NCBI GenBank assembly: GCA_029101005.1
Contig: JAQXQE010000027.1
Location: 1-64,000, forward strand
Length of the DNA stretch: 64,000 nt
Origin: Bacillota bacterium
GTDB taxonomy: Bacteria > Bacillota > Clostridia > Peptostreptococcales > Anaerovoracaceae
Reading direction: 5' to 3'
How positions within the stretch are numbered: the first letter of the stretch is position 1; every line of letters begins with the position of its first letter. The notes under the pieces were generated by a model. It saw nothing but the letters and a program-made list of their open reading frames with translations, had not been told where the DNA came from and searched no databases. Positions 25,401 through 33,769 of this stretch are shown piece by piece. The translations under genes were made by a program, and so were the position numbers.

Positions 25401-26093
25401 ATGAAGACAATTGGTTTGCTTGGAGGCATGACCTTCGAATCAACTATTCCATATTATCAGGTGATCAACGAGTGCGTTAACGCTGAACTCGGAGACCATC
25501 ACAGTGCGCGTATTCTCATGTACAGCGTGGATTTCCAGGACATCGAGCAGTGCCTGCGCGACAACGATTTCGTAACAGCAGGGGAGATACTCTGCGATGC
25601 AGCTCTCAAGCTAAAAACCGCTGGCGCGGATTTCCTCGCGCTCGCTACTAATACCATGCACATCGTGGCTCCTCGTATCGTCGAGATGACAGGTATGCCA
25701 CTCGTCCACATTGCAAGCGTCACAGCGCAAAGACTCGTGGCAGACGGCGTACAGACAGTCGGACTTCTCGGAACCGGATTCACAATGGAAGGCGCCTTCT
25801 ATAAAGATGTACTCAACGCCTACGGCCTTGAGGTCCTCGTTCCCGATGTCGACGGACGCAAACTCGTTTTCGATATCATAGACAACGAACTCGCATTCAA
25901 CAACATACGCGAAGAATCGCGCGCCATCTACCAGTCAGAAATTGAGAAGCTCAAGGCGCGCGGAGCCGAAGCCGTAATCCTCGGCTGCACCGAGATCGGA
26001 CTGCTCATCAAGCAGGAGCACAGCTGCCTGCCGGTCTACGACACAACAATTATTCATGCGGAAGAGATCGCACGCTATGCTATGGCTCGATAA
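25401..26093 (+). CDS. Aspartate/glutamate racemase family protein
   Basis: A 230-residue protein of the cofactor-independent Asp/Glu racemase family. N-terminal MKTIGLLGGMTFEST and C-terminal LGCTEIGLL motifs are clear. The first of the two catalytic cysteines is replaced by Thr (LATNTMH instead of CNTxH), while the second (GCTE) is kept. A Thr/Cys pair is also found in E. coli YgeA-type enzymes with altered stereochemical preference. AGGAG lies upstream of the ATG. A copy of the 32-bp hairpin repeat begins in its last codons. Confidence 0.85.
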   Translation: MKTIGLLGGMTFESTIPYYQVINECVNAELGDHHSARILMYSVDFQDIEQCLRDNDFVTAGEILCDAALKLKTAGADFLALATNTMHIVAPRIVEMTGMPLVHIASVTAQRLVADGVQTVGLLGTGFTMEGAFYKDVLNAYGLEVLVPDVDGRKLVFDIIDNELAFNNIREESRAIYQSEIEKLKARGAEAVILGCTEIGLLIKQEHSCLPVYDTTIIHAEEIARYAMAR

Positions 26094-26115
26094 ATCGCCT
26101 GTAACTTTGTCAGCC
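26084..26115 (+). repeat. 32-bp hairpin repeat, copy 2
   Basis: Aligns without gaps to copies at 8783 and 29324 (25/32 and 26/32 identities). GGCT/AGCC and GATAAA/TTTGTC pair around a single unpaired C to give a 10-bp stem. The first bases encode the final Ala-Arg-stop of the racemase. Confidence 0.7.
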
Positions 26116-26167
26116 AGATTCGGATTCGCTGCCGCATACCAAATACAGAAACAGAAACGGAGAATAA

Positions 26168-27916
26168 ATGGGAAGATTCAAATCAGATAACCTACGCAAA
26201 TTAATCAGTTATTACAAGCCGCATCAGGCGATGTTCTGGGCGGATATGTTCTTTGCGACCTGCTCGGCAGCGGTTGCGCTGACTATTCCGCTGGTAGTTC
26301 GCTATGTGACTTCAACACTTATATACAAGGAAGCAGTGGATATCAGAAGTGAGCTGGTCTACATCGGACTCTTCCTGATCGGACTGCTGGTGGTGGACTT
26401 CGGATCGAGGTACTTCATCGGCAACTACGGCCATGTGATGGGCGCAAAAATCGAATACCAGATGCGTGCTGAGATTTTCGATCACATGCAGAAGCTGTCA
26501 TTCAGCTTCTACAACAACTCGAAGGTCGGACAGCTCATGAGCCGCATCACGACTGACCTCTTCGACATCACGGAGCTGCTGCATCACGGACCGGAGAACA
26601 TCATCCTCTCGCTGCTCAAGATTTTCGGCGCGCTGGTGATCCTCTTCGGTATCAATACGAAGCTGACACTGGCAGCTTTTATCATACTGCCATTCATGTT
26701 CGCCTTCGCCTACGTGCTCAATAAGCGTATGCGCCGCGCCTTCCGAATGAACCGCCGTCGCATTGCGGAGATCAACGGCCAGATCGAGGACAACCTGTCC
26801 GGCATCAAAGTCGTGAAGTCGTTTGCGAATGAGGACATCGAGAATGCGAAATTCAAAGTCGGCAACGACAACTTCCTCGCGTCCAAGAAGAACAACTACG
26901 TCTACGCCGGAACCTTCCAGGCAGGAATCAATGTTTTTACAACGATGATTACGGTCTGTGTCATCCTGGTCGGCGCACTGCTGATCTCGGACGGTGAGGT
27001 CGATGTGACTGATCTCGTGACCTTCCTGCTCTACATCGGCGTCTTCACCGAGCCGATCAAAACCCTCGTTGATTTCACCGAGATGTTCCAGAACGGCTAC
27101 TCGGGCTTCGAGCGCTTCCTTGAGGTTATGGCCATAGAGCCAGACATCGCGGACGCACCTGACGCAGTTGAGCTCAAGGACGTCGACGGCCGCATCGAGT
27201 TCAAGGATGTAACTTTCGGCTACGAGGATTCCTCGGAGAAGGTGCTCGAGCATGTCAATCTCGACATCGCTGCGGGCGAGTACATCGCGCTCGTCGGTTC
27301 TTCTGGCGCAGGCAAAACCACTCTGTGTTCTCTCATCCCGCGCTTCTTCGACGTTACGGGAGGTGAGGTGTCGGTCGATGGGCACGACGTGCGTTCCCTG
27401 ACTCAGAAGAGCCTGCGTAACCACATCGGAATTGTACAGCAGGATGTCTATCTGTTTGCGGGCACAATATATGAGAACATTCTCTACGGCAAGCCGGATG
27501 CGACTCGTGAGGAGGTAATTGCGGCTGCCAAGAATGCGAATGCGCATGATTTCATCATGGCACTCGAGGACGGCTACGACACCGACATCGGACAGCGCGG
27601 TGCCAAGCTCTCCGGAGGTCAGAAGCAGAGAATCTCAATTGCTCGTGTCTTCCTGAAGAATCCGCCAATCCTCATCTTCGATGAGGCGACTTCCGCACTC
27701 GATAACGAGTCAGAGCGCATTGTTCAGGAATCCCTCGAGAAGCTCGCTGCTCACAGAACAACAATCGTAATCGCACATCGCCTCTCAACAATCCGCAATG
27801 CCGAGCGCATCCTCGTCCTTACCGAGGACGGAATCGCCGAGAGCGGCACCCACCAGGAACTCCTCGCCCTCGGCGGCATCTACAGCCAGCTGTACAATGG
27901 TGATAGTTCGATCTAG
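26168..27916 (+). CDS. ABC exporter (fused permease and ATPase)
   Basis: A 582-residue half-transporter of the MsbA/BmrA type: six membrane helices (about 20-320) with the coupling region ISRITTDLFDITELLHHG, then an ATPase with Walker A GSSGAGKTTL, Q-loop, signature LSGGQKQR, Walker B ILIFDEATSALD and H-loop IAHRLST. It would work as a homodimer to export lipid, drug or peptide; nothing nearby fixes the substrate. It follows the racemase gene by 74 bp and may share its transcript. A long open frame on the other strand is a codon-bias shadow. Confidence 0.92.
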   Translation: MGRFKSDNLRKLISYYKPHQAMFWADMFFATCSAAVALTIPLVVRYVTSTLIYKEAVDIRSELVYIGLFLIGLLVVDFGSRYFIGNYGHVMGAKIEYQMRAEIFDHMQKLSFSFYNNSKVGQLMSRITTDLFDITELLHHGPENIILSLLKIFGALVILFGINTKLTLAAFIILPFMFAFAYVLNKRMRRAFRMNRRRIAEINGQIEDNLSGIKVVKSFANEDIENAKFKVGNDNFLASKKNNYVYAGTFQAGINVFTTMITVCVILVGALLISDGEVDVTDLVTFLLYIGVFTEPIKTLVDFTEMFQNGYSGFERFLEVMAIEPDIADAPDAVELKDVDGRIEFKDVTFGYEDSSEKVLEHVNLDIAAGEYIALVGSSGAGKTTLCSLIPRFFDVTGGEVSVDGHDVRSLTQKSLRNHIGIVQQDVYLFAGTIYENILYGKPDATREEVIAAAKNANAHDFIMALEDGYDTDIGQRGAKLSGGQKQRISIARVFLKNPPILIFDEATSALDNESERIVQESLEKLAAHRTTIVIAHRLSTIRNAERILVLTEDGIAESGTHQELLALGGIYSQLYNGDSSI

Positions 27917-27945
27917 GGTGATTACGGCTGGCAACAGATAAAGAT

Positions 27946-27974
27946 GAAGGCTCGCCGTAAGTCGGCGAGCCTTC
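27946..27974. terminator. Hairpin between ABC exporter and aspartokinase genes
   Basis: GAAGGCTCGCCG-5nt-CGGCGAGCCTTC, a perfect 12-bp stem between convergent genes. T runs are short on both strands, so its strength is uncertain. Confidence 0.65.
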
Positions 27975-27990
27975 CTGTTACTACAAATAT

Positions 27991-29307
27991 TTACTTGTCG
28001 AATTCTCTGTAGATGGCCTTGATTGTCTTCTCGAAGTCTGGTGTTTCGATTCCGAGGATTACGCTGATCTCGTATGTTGACTGGTTGACCATTCTGAGGT
28101 TGACACCTTCGCCTGCGATTGCGCTGAGAATTCTTGCTGAGCTGCCTGGGTTGCGGCGCATTCCGGCACCAACGACTGCGACCATTGAGATGTTGTCGTG
28201 AACCTCAATTGCATCAGCGGCAAGTCTCTGCTCGAATGCCTCGACTACGTCCTCGAGTTTGCCCTTGAGCTCGGAGCTCTCGATAACAACTGAGAGGGAG
28301 TCGATACCAGTTGGCATGTGGTCGAAATTGATGTGATTCTCCTCGAGAATCATCAGCACCTTACGAACGAATCCGACCTCCTTGTTCATCATATTCTTGT
28401 ATATGTCGATAACAGTGAAGTCCTTCTTGCCGGCAATTCCGCTGATGATTTTGTCGCCACAAGCATCCATGTCGCCAGTGATTACTGTGCCTGGATCCTC
28501 TGGGACGTTGGTATTTCTGATGTTGATTGGAATGTCAGCAGCGCGCGCAGGGAAAACTGCATCTTCATGCAGTACGCTTGCTCCCATGTATGACAGCTCG
28601 CGCAGCTCCATGTAGCTGATGCGCTCGATAGGCTTTGGCTTATCGATGATACGTGGGTCAGCCATAAGAAGGCCACTTACATCTGTCCAGTTCTCATACA
28701 TCTCGGCATCGACAGCTCTGGCAACGAGTGAACCAGTAACATCAGAACCTCCACGTGAGAGGAGCTTGATCTCACCAGTCTCAGCATCTGAGCCGAAGAA
28801 ACCTGGGATTACTGCGTACTCGTGCTTAGCGAGCTCAGCTTTGAGAGCCTCATTAGTCTCCTCAGCCATGAGTCTGCCGCGCTTGTCGAAGAGCACCAGT
28901 CCCTTAGTGTCCACGAAATCGAAGCCCAGATAAGCAGCAATCAGATAAGCAGAGAGGTACTCACCGCGGCTTACGATGTAGTCCTCACTGCAGCCCTCAT
29001 CGAGTGCCTTGCGGATAGTCTCAAGCTCAGCGTCGAGGTCAGCCTCGATGTTGAGGCTGTACTTGATAGCGCTGAATCTGTCGCATACCGCCTGGAAAAG
29101 CTGCTCATACGGAATATTATGATCCTTCTGAGTCTTGCACAGGAAGAGCAGGTCAGTGATTTTGCTGTCTCCCTGGAATCTCTTGCCTGGAGCCGAAACA
29201 ACAACATAGCGGCGCTCTGGATCCGCATTTACAATCTCCTTGATCTTGGCGAGCTGAATGCCATCAGCTACTGAAGATCCTCCGAATTTACAAACCTTTA
29301 ATCCCAT
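27991..29307 (-). CDS. lysC: Aspartokinase
   Basis: Phosphorylates aspartate, the entry to lysine, threonine and methionine synthesis. The 438-residue protein has the N-terminal KFGGSSVA motif, a kinase domain to about residue 290 and two ACT domains (VIDIYKNMMNKEVGFVRKVL; VAVVGAGMRRNPGSSARIL) for feedback inhibition. No homoserine dehydrogenase is fused. The ATG at 29305-29307 has GGAGGG seven bases upstream. No lysine riboswitch fits in the 85-bp gap before it, which instead holds a 32-bp repeat. Confidence 0.93.
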   Translation of the reverse strand: MGLKVCKFGGSSVADGIQLAKIKEIVNADPERRYVVVSAPGKRFQGDSKITDLLFLCKTQKDHNIPYEQLFQAVCDRFSAIKYSLNIEADLDAELETIRKALDEGCSEDYIVSRGEYLSAYLIAAYLGFDFVDTKGLVLFDKRGRLMAEETNEALKAELAKHEYAVIPGFFGSDAETGEIKLLSRGGSDVTGSLVARAVDAEMYENWTDVSGLLMADPRIIDKPKPIERISYMELRELSYMGASVLHEDAVFPARAADIPINIRNTNVPEDPGTVITGDMDACGDKIISGIAGKKDFTVIDIYKNMMNKEVGFVRKVLMILEENHINFDHMPTGIDSLSVVIESSELKGKLEDVVEAFEQRLAADAIEVHDNISMVAVVGAGMRRNPGSSARILSAIAGEGVNLRMVNQSTYEISVILGIETPDFEKTIKAIYREFDK

Positions 29308-29323
29308 TTTCAATCCCTCCTGT

Positions 29324-29355
29324 GGTTCGACAAATCGCACATAGCTTTGTCAGCC
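29324..29355 (+). repeat. 32-bp hairpin repeat, copy 3
   Basis: Third copy of the element, just upstream of lysC on the opposite strand. GACAAA and TTTGTC form a perfect inner stem and GGTT/AGCC an outer one with a G-T pair, so the base changes keep the hairpin. Confidence 0.7.
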
Positions 29356-29392
29356 AAGCGTCTCTGCACTATTTCTCATCACCGTTCTCGAA

Positions 29393-30880
29393 TTACGAAT
29401 TCTTATTAAGTTCGATAAGTTTCTTACGAATAATCTTTCCGTTGAATGTACGCGGAATCTCGTCGATGAGCTCGATGTACTTTGGCATCTTGTTGGCATC
29501 GATTACGTCCGCGAGGAAAACCTTGAATTCCTTGGCATCGTACTCTGCGCCGTCTGCGATTACGATGTAGAGCTTAGGCGCCTGGCCTGTGAGTGCATCA
29601 TCGACTGGAATGAGTGCACAATCCTTGATGATGTCATTCTTGACTACAACACTCTCAATCTCCTCAGGGCTGATCTTGATTCCGGCGAAGTTGATTACAT
29701 CGTCCTTACGGCCGAGCATATATACGAGGCCGTCCTCGTCGATGTAGCCGAGGTCCTTAGTGTAGATGAAGTCGCCCTCAGGCATAGCTTCCTTAGTGAG
29801 CTCAGGTGCCTTGAAGTACTCCTTCATATTGATTGGACCGGCACTTGCGATGAAACCAAGATTCTCAGGTGATGACTGAATCTCATTGTGATCCTCGTCG
29901 ACAATCTTGAAGACTGAGTTCACAGCAGGTCTTCCGATGCAGCCCTTCTTACCCTGAACCTCATTGAAGTCCAGAATGCATGAGCAGCCAGCCTCAGTTG
30001 TACCGTAGAAATTATACAGTCTTGTCTTAGGGAGCAGGCGGCTCAGGTGCTGCTTGTCCTCCTCAGGGAGAGGAGCAGAGCCGAGCTGAACGTAATCCAT
30101 CACATCACAGAACTCGCCAATCGCATCCTTTGACAGCTTAAAAATAATCGAAAGCATACTTGGCGAGAGGTCGATGCTGGTCACTCCGTACTCTCTCATC
30201 ATATTGAAAAGCTTCTTGAGAAGCGTGATCTTGCTAATGTATACGACTGAGCTTCCGTTAACGAGGTTTGCGTAGCTTCGTCTCAGTCCGTGCGAATGGC
30301 TGGTTGGCATCGGAATCATCTCGACATTGTCAGCCTTCATCTTAACTCCGTTGATTACATTCTCCGCAATCGCAACGTCGTTAGAGTGGGTGAGGACAAT
30401 ACCCTTTGACTTACCGGTAGTTCCTGTCGAGAAAAGGATCTCCGCAACATCTGAACCCGCAGGGAATTCTACATCATCTATGTTGCAAGCTGTCGCATAA
30501 TTGCATGCCTCGTCGATGTTCATGAACGCCCAGCCCTCGATAGGCTTCTTGCTCACGTAGAGCACAGCATCAGTGTCCTCCGCAATCTCGATGATTCTTG
30601 CCAGCGCAGCGTTACGCTCGAGCGGAACGAAGATTCCTCCGGCCATCTGGACTGCAAAAAGGTATATCATGTAGTCGGCGCTCTGGTTGCACTCAACCGC
30701 TACGCAGCTTCCGTTGCCAACGCCGCGTCGTGCGAGCTCCTTAGAAAGGCCGTAGATTGCCGACCATACTTCTCCGTAATTGAGCGCCTTGTTCTCATCT
30801 GCAAAACAAAGCTTGGACGGATTGCTCGCCGCATTACGCGCAAGGCATTCCACGATTGAAGGGTATTTGCTTCTAAACAT
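29393..30880 (-). CDS. AMP-dependent acyl/aminoacyl ligase
   Basis: A 495-residue member of the adenylate-forming (ANL) superfamily, which activates a carboxylate with ATP and loads it on CoA or a carrier protein. Motifs: LFSTGTTGKSKGIVLTH (P-loop), NFYGTTEAG, YTKDLGYIDEDG, GRKDDVINFAGIKISPEEIE and the catalytic Lys in FNGKIIRKKL. The ATG at 30878-30880 follows AAGGAG. It could be an acyl-CoA synthetase, or a DltA-like loader for the small acyl carrier protein encoded 7 kb away with an MBOAT and an SGNH gene. Substrate is not assignable by eye. Confidence 0.85.
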   Translation of the reverse strand: MFRSKYPSIVECLARNAASNPSKLCFADENKALNYGEVWSAIYGLSKELARRGVGNGSCVAVECNQSADYMIYLFAVQMAGGIFVPLERNAALARIIEIAEDTDAVLYVSKKPIEGWAFMNIDEACNYATACNIDDVEFPAGSDVAEILFSTGTTGKSKGIVLTHSNDVAIAENVINGVKMKADNVEMIPMPTSHSHGLRRSYANLVNGSSVVYISKITLLKKLFNMMREYGVTSIDLSPSMLSIIFKLSKDAIGEFCDVMDYVQLGSAPLPEEDKQHLSRLLPKTRLYNFYGTTEAGCSCILDFNEVQGKKGCIGRPAVNSVFKIVDEDHNEIQSSPENLGFIASAGPINMKEYFKAPELTKEAMPEGDFIYTKDLGYIDEDGLVYMLGRKDDVINFAGIKISPEEIESVVVKNDIIKDCALIPVDDALTGQAPKLYIVIADGAEYDAKEFKVFLADVIDANKMPKYIELIDEIPRTFNGKIIRKKLIELNKNS

Positions 30881-30954
30881 ATTGTCTCCTTTATTTGGCG
30901 CCGGTGCAGTGGCGCACACCACTGAATTATATCATATTATATGGCTTCAAAGCA

Positions 30955-31018
30955 TTGCTTATTCGCTAGAGATGTGTATAATAATAAATGCGTTCAAATT
31001 CATATTTAATTATACACA
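30955..31018 (+). promoter_or_regulatory. Promoter and inverted repeat of the DASS transporter gene
   Basis: TTGCTT (30955-30960), 16-bp spacer and TATAAT (30977-30982) form a good promoter. The -10 lies in the left arm of a perfect 10-bp inverted repeat (TGTGTATAAT at 30973-30982, ATTATACACA at 31009-31018), so a regulator bound there would block the promoter. Confidence 0.6.
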
Positions 31019-31046
31019 TATAAGCATTTAATTATAAGGGGACAAA

Positions 31047-32495
31047 ATGACACAGACTCTTGAGAACAAGAAGAAAGAAAGCCGATACAGAATGATACAT
31101 CTGATTATCGGACCACTTCTCTTTGCACTTTGCTACTTCTGCCTGCCAGCGAGCTTCTTCGCGACGGCTGCAGCTAGAGGTGCAATCGGTACAATTGCAT
31201 GGATGGCATACTGGTGGATCACAGGACCAATTCCTTTCGCAGTAACAGCCTTCCTTCCGCTCACACTCAACGCGATTTTCCAGATCTGCGACATGAAGCT
31301 GGTAACAGCCAACTACGCAGACGAGATCATCCTGCTTCTGCTTGGTGCATCAATCATCACAGCCGGCTGGGAGATCACAGGTCTCGACAAGAGAGTTGCG
31401 TCGATGTTCCTCATGCTCATCGGTAACAGCCTGAGAGGCCAGGTGGTTTTCTGGTTCCTTCTTTCAACAGTTCTCTCTGCTGTTCTTCCGAACGCTGTTG
31501 TCTGCGCGGCTATCACACCAATCGCCGTTGCGATGCTCCGTTACATCGGCATTCACGAGATTGGCAGTAGCAAAATCGGATCTATGATCCTCATGACTAT
31601 CGCGTACGGTGCCGGCGTCGGCGGTATGGCAACTCCTCTCGGAGGTGCTATGAATCTCGTAACTGTCGAGTATCTCCAGCAGATCACTGGCCAGGAGTTC
31701 ATCTATATGCACTGGTTCGTACGCTTCCTGCCACTGATGCTAATCCTCATCGTCAGCAACATCGTCTATCTGATGTTCTTCTGCGGCAAGGATGACACAC
31801 TTGGCGGTTCAAGAGAGTACTTCGTCGAGCAGTACAAGTCCATGGGCAAGATGACTCGCGACGAGAAATGGGCCCTCGGCCTTTTCGCTGTGGCAACTAT
31901 CCTCGCGTTCACAAGACAGTTCTACCAGGCATATCTGCCAGGTCTCAAGCCGGCATTCGTATTCGTAACTTGCGCTATCATCCTCTTCCTGATTCCTAAG
32001 AAGGATGGCACACGCCTCTTCACATGGAAGGAAGTTGAACGCAGAGTAATCTGGGATCTGCTCTACATCTTCGCGGGTGGTCTCGCAGCTGGAACTCTGA
32101 TCAACCAGAGTGGTGCAGCTGAGGCAATCGGAGTTGCAATGGAGTCAGCTGGAATGAACGGTGGCTTCTTCACAGTTCTCATCATCGTGAGTGTAACTCT
32201 GCTGATGTCAGACATGACAAGTAACACTGCTACTGCAGCCGTTGCTATGCCGATCATCATCAGCATCGTTCAGGGAATCGGCCTCAATCCAATTCCATAC
32301 ATCTATGTTGCGACTATCGGAGTTAACATCTCCTACATGCTCCCAACATCAATCCGTGCCATCCCAGTTGGCTACGGACTCGAACCAAAGTTCATGCTCA
32401 AGAAGGGCTTCGGTATGTCCATCATGGTAATCCTGCTGATGTCAGTAGTATCCTACCTGATGCTCACATACTGGCCTGCATTCTCGACAATCTAA
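31047..32495 (+). CDS. DASS (SLC13) family sodium/anion transporter
   Basis: A 482-residue membrane protein with 11-12 helices, of the divalent anion:Na+ symporter family that imports di- and tricarboxylates or sulfate. Recognisable are the two substrate/Na+ sites: LPNAVVCAAITPIAVAM with GGMATPLGGAMNLV, and SDMTSNTATAAVAMPI with the final MLPTSIRAIPVG. AAGGGG precedes the ATG; own promoter and terminator. The substrate, likely a dicarboxylate, is inferred from the family. Confidence 0.88.
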   Translation: MTQTLENKKKESRYRMIHLIIGPLLFALCYFCLPASFFATAAARGAIGTIAWMAYWWITGPIPFAVTAFLPLTLNAIFQICDMKLVTANYADEIILLLLGASIITAGWEITGLDKRVASMFLMLIGNSLRGQVVFWFLLSTVLSAVLPNAVVCAAITPIAVAMLRYIGIHEIGSSKIGSMILMTIAYGAGVGGMATPLGGAMNLVTVEYLQQITGQEFIYMHWFVRFLPLMLILIVSNIVYLMFFCGKDDTLGGSREYFVEQYKSMGKMTRDEKWALGLFAVATILAFTRQFYQAYLPGLKPAFVFVTCAIILFLIPKKDGTRLFTWKEVERRVIWDLLYIFAGGLAAGTLINQSGAAEAIGVAMESAGMNGGFFTVLIIVSVTLLMSDMTSNTATAAVAMPIIISIVQGIGLNPIPYIYVATIGVNISYMLPTSIRAIPVGYGLEPKFMLKKGFGMSIMVILLMSVVSYLMLTYWPAFSTI

Positions 32496-32510
32496 TTAGG
32501 TCAATATGTC

Positions 32511-32537
32511 GGCACTCGCCTCGGCGAGTGCCTTTTA
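32511..32537 (+). terminator. Terminator of the DASS transporter gene
   Basis: GGCACTCGCC-TC-GGCGAGTGCC followed by TTTTAT. Confidence 0.85.
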
Positions 32538-32589
32538 TATCGCGCGGGCACGCTCTTCTTCGACTTGCTGCTACGCCCGCAAAAAAACT

Positions 32590-32611
32590 GCCATACTTTG
32601 TATGGCTTTTT
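32590..32611 (+). terminator. Second hairpin with T run
   Basis: GCCATAC-TTT-GTATGGC then TTTTT. It lies between the DASS terminator and the nitroreductase gene and may be a back-up terminator or a leader attenuator for the latter. Confidence 0.55.
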
Positions 32612-32703
32612 GCAAAAAATATGCTAGTTCTTACTACATATTGTGATATTATATGTTTGATATAGGTAATTAAAAGTTACTAATCTAAGGAGGAATTTAC
32701 TAG

Positions 32704-33549
32704 ATGGAATATGGTGCTTTAATTCAGAACAGAAAGTCTGTAAGGGCTTTTAAGGATAAGGCTGTTGCTGCAGCTACTCTTGATGAACTCAAGGCATTCG
32801 CTGCTAAGAGCGATAGACTCGCTGACGTAGAGACTGAGCTTCTCGTATTCGACTGCGAGGCTGCTAAGGCTCTCGAGGGTGCATGCGGTTACGAGAACGT
32901 TATGATCGGTGCTCCTACATACCTCGTTCTTCTCTCAGCTGACCACGAGTACGCTGTTGAGAACGGTGGATACGTTATGGAGGACGTAATCCTCAAGGCT
33001 ACTGAGCTCGACCTCAACACATGCTGGATCACATTCACAGATGGCGCTGCTGTTGCTGCTGCTCTCGGAATTGAGTCAGACAAGAAGGTTGTTGCTGTTG
33101 CTGCTGTTGGATACGGCGAGAAGACAACAAAGAGACTCAGAATCAACATCAAGAGCATGTCAAATGTTGACGTTGTTGCTGAGAGAGGATACTTCGCTCC
33201 TAAGAAGAGCATCTACGAGATGGTATGCGTAGACAAGATCGGCAACACAGACGGTCTTGACGTAGCTATGGGCTTCTACAACGATATGCTCTGGAACGCA
33301 TTCTATGCTTGCTCACTCACACCAAGCTATCTCAACAGACAGCCATACACACTCGTACTCAAGGATGCTAGCAAGGTAATTCTCGTTGCTAACCCAGACG
33401 AGTACACAGATGAGTTAAGCGCAAAGACAGGTCACGGTATCGTAATGAGACACTTCGACGCTATCGCAAACCTCACAGGCTGGACACTCGGCACTGCTGA
33501 CATCGAGCTCCCAGAGGGCTACAAGGCAGTAGCAACATACAGCCTCTAA
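32704..33549 (+). CDS. Nitroreductase family flavoprotein
   Basis: A 281-residue protein starting with the nitroreductase signature (ALIQNRKSVRAFKDKAV), family of FMN-dependent NAD(P)H oxidoreductases. The body resembles the putative TM nitroreductase group in which two half-domains are fused (second half from about residue 165, IYEMVCVDK...LWNAFYACSLTPSYLNRQPY). The ribosome site AAGGAGG is ideal and codon use is very biased (GCT, CTC, AAG), pointing to high expression. Monocistronic. Physiological substrate unknown. Confidence 0.8.
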   Translation: MEYGALIQNRKSVRAFKDKAVAAATLDELKAFAAKSDRLADVETELLVFDCEAAKALEGACGYENVMIGAPTYLVLLSADHEYAVENGGYVMEDVILKATELDLNTCWITFTDGAAVAAALGIESDKKVVAVAAVGYGEKTTKRLRINIKSMSNVDVVAERGYFAPKKSIYEMVCVDKIGNTDGLDVAMGFYNDMLWNAFYACSLTPSYLNRQPYTLVLKDASKVILVANPDEYTDELSAKTGHGIVMRHFDAIANLTGWTLGTADIELPEGYKAVATYSL

Positions 33550-33569
33550 TATTTGAATATGTTAGCTGA

Positions 33570-33596
33570 AGAGCCTGGCATCCGCCAGGCTCTTTT
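33570..33596 (+). terminator. Terminator of the nitroreductase gene
   Basis: AGAGCCTGGC-ATCC-GCCAGGCTCT, 10-bp stem followed by TTT. Confidence 0.85.
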
Positions 33597-33769
33597 GGTT
33601 TGTGTGAGGTTGAGGAAGAGAATGGCAGCTGGGGTGCCATTCTCCTGATTCTCAACTACTTGACATCGCTCAATTATAAGAATATGATTATCAATTGTTG
33701 GAAATCATTAGCGTGTACTTATACTTGATAAGGCAGCTTAATCATCAGACACGCTAATTCGGAGGGTGT

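Noticed and set aside
26498..27547. 349-codon open frame antisense to the ABC exporter
   Set aside because: Shadow of biased codon use in the real gene; the product is charged low-information sequence with no motif or ribosome site.
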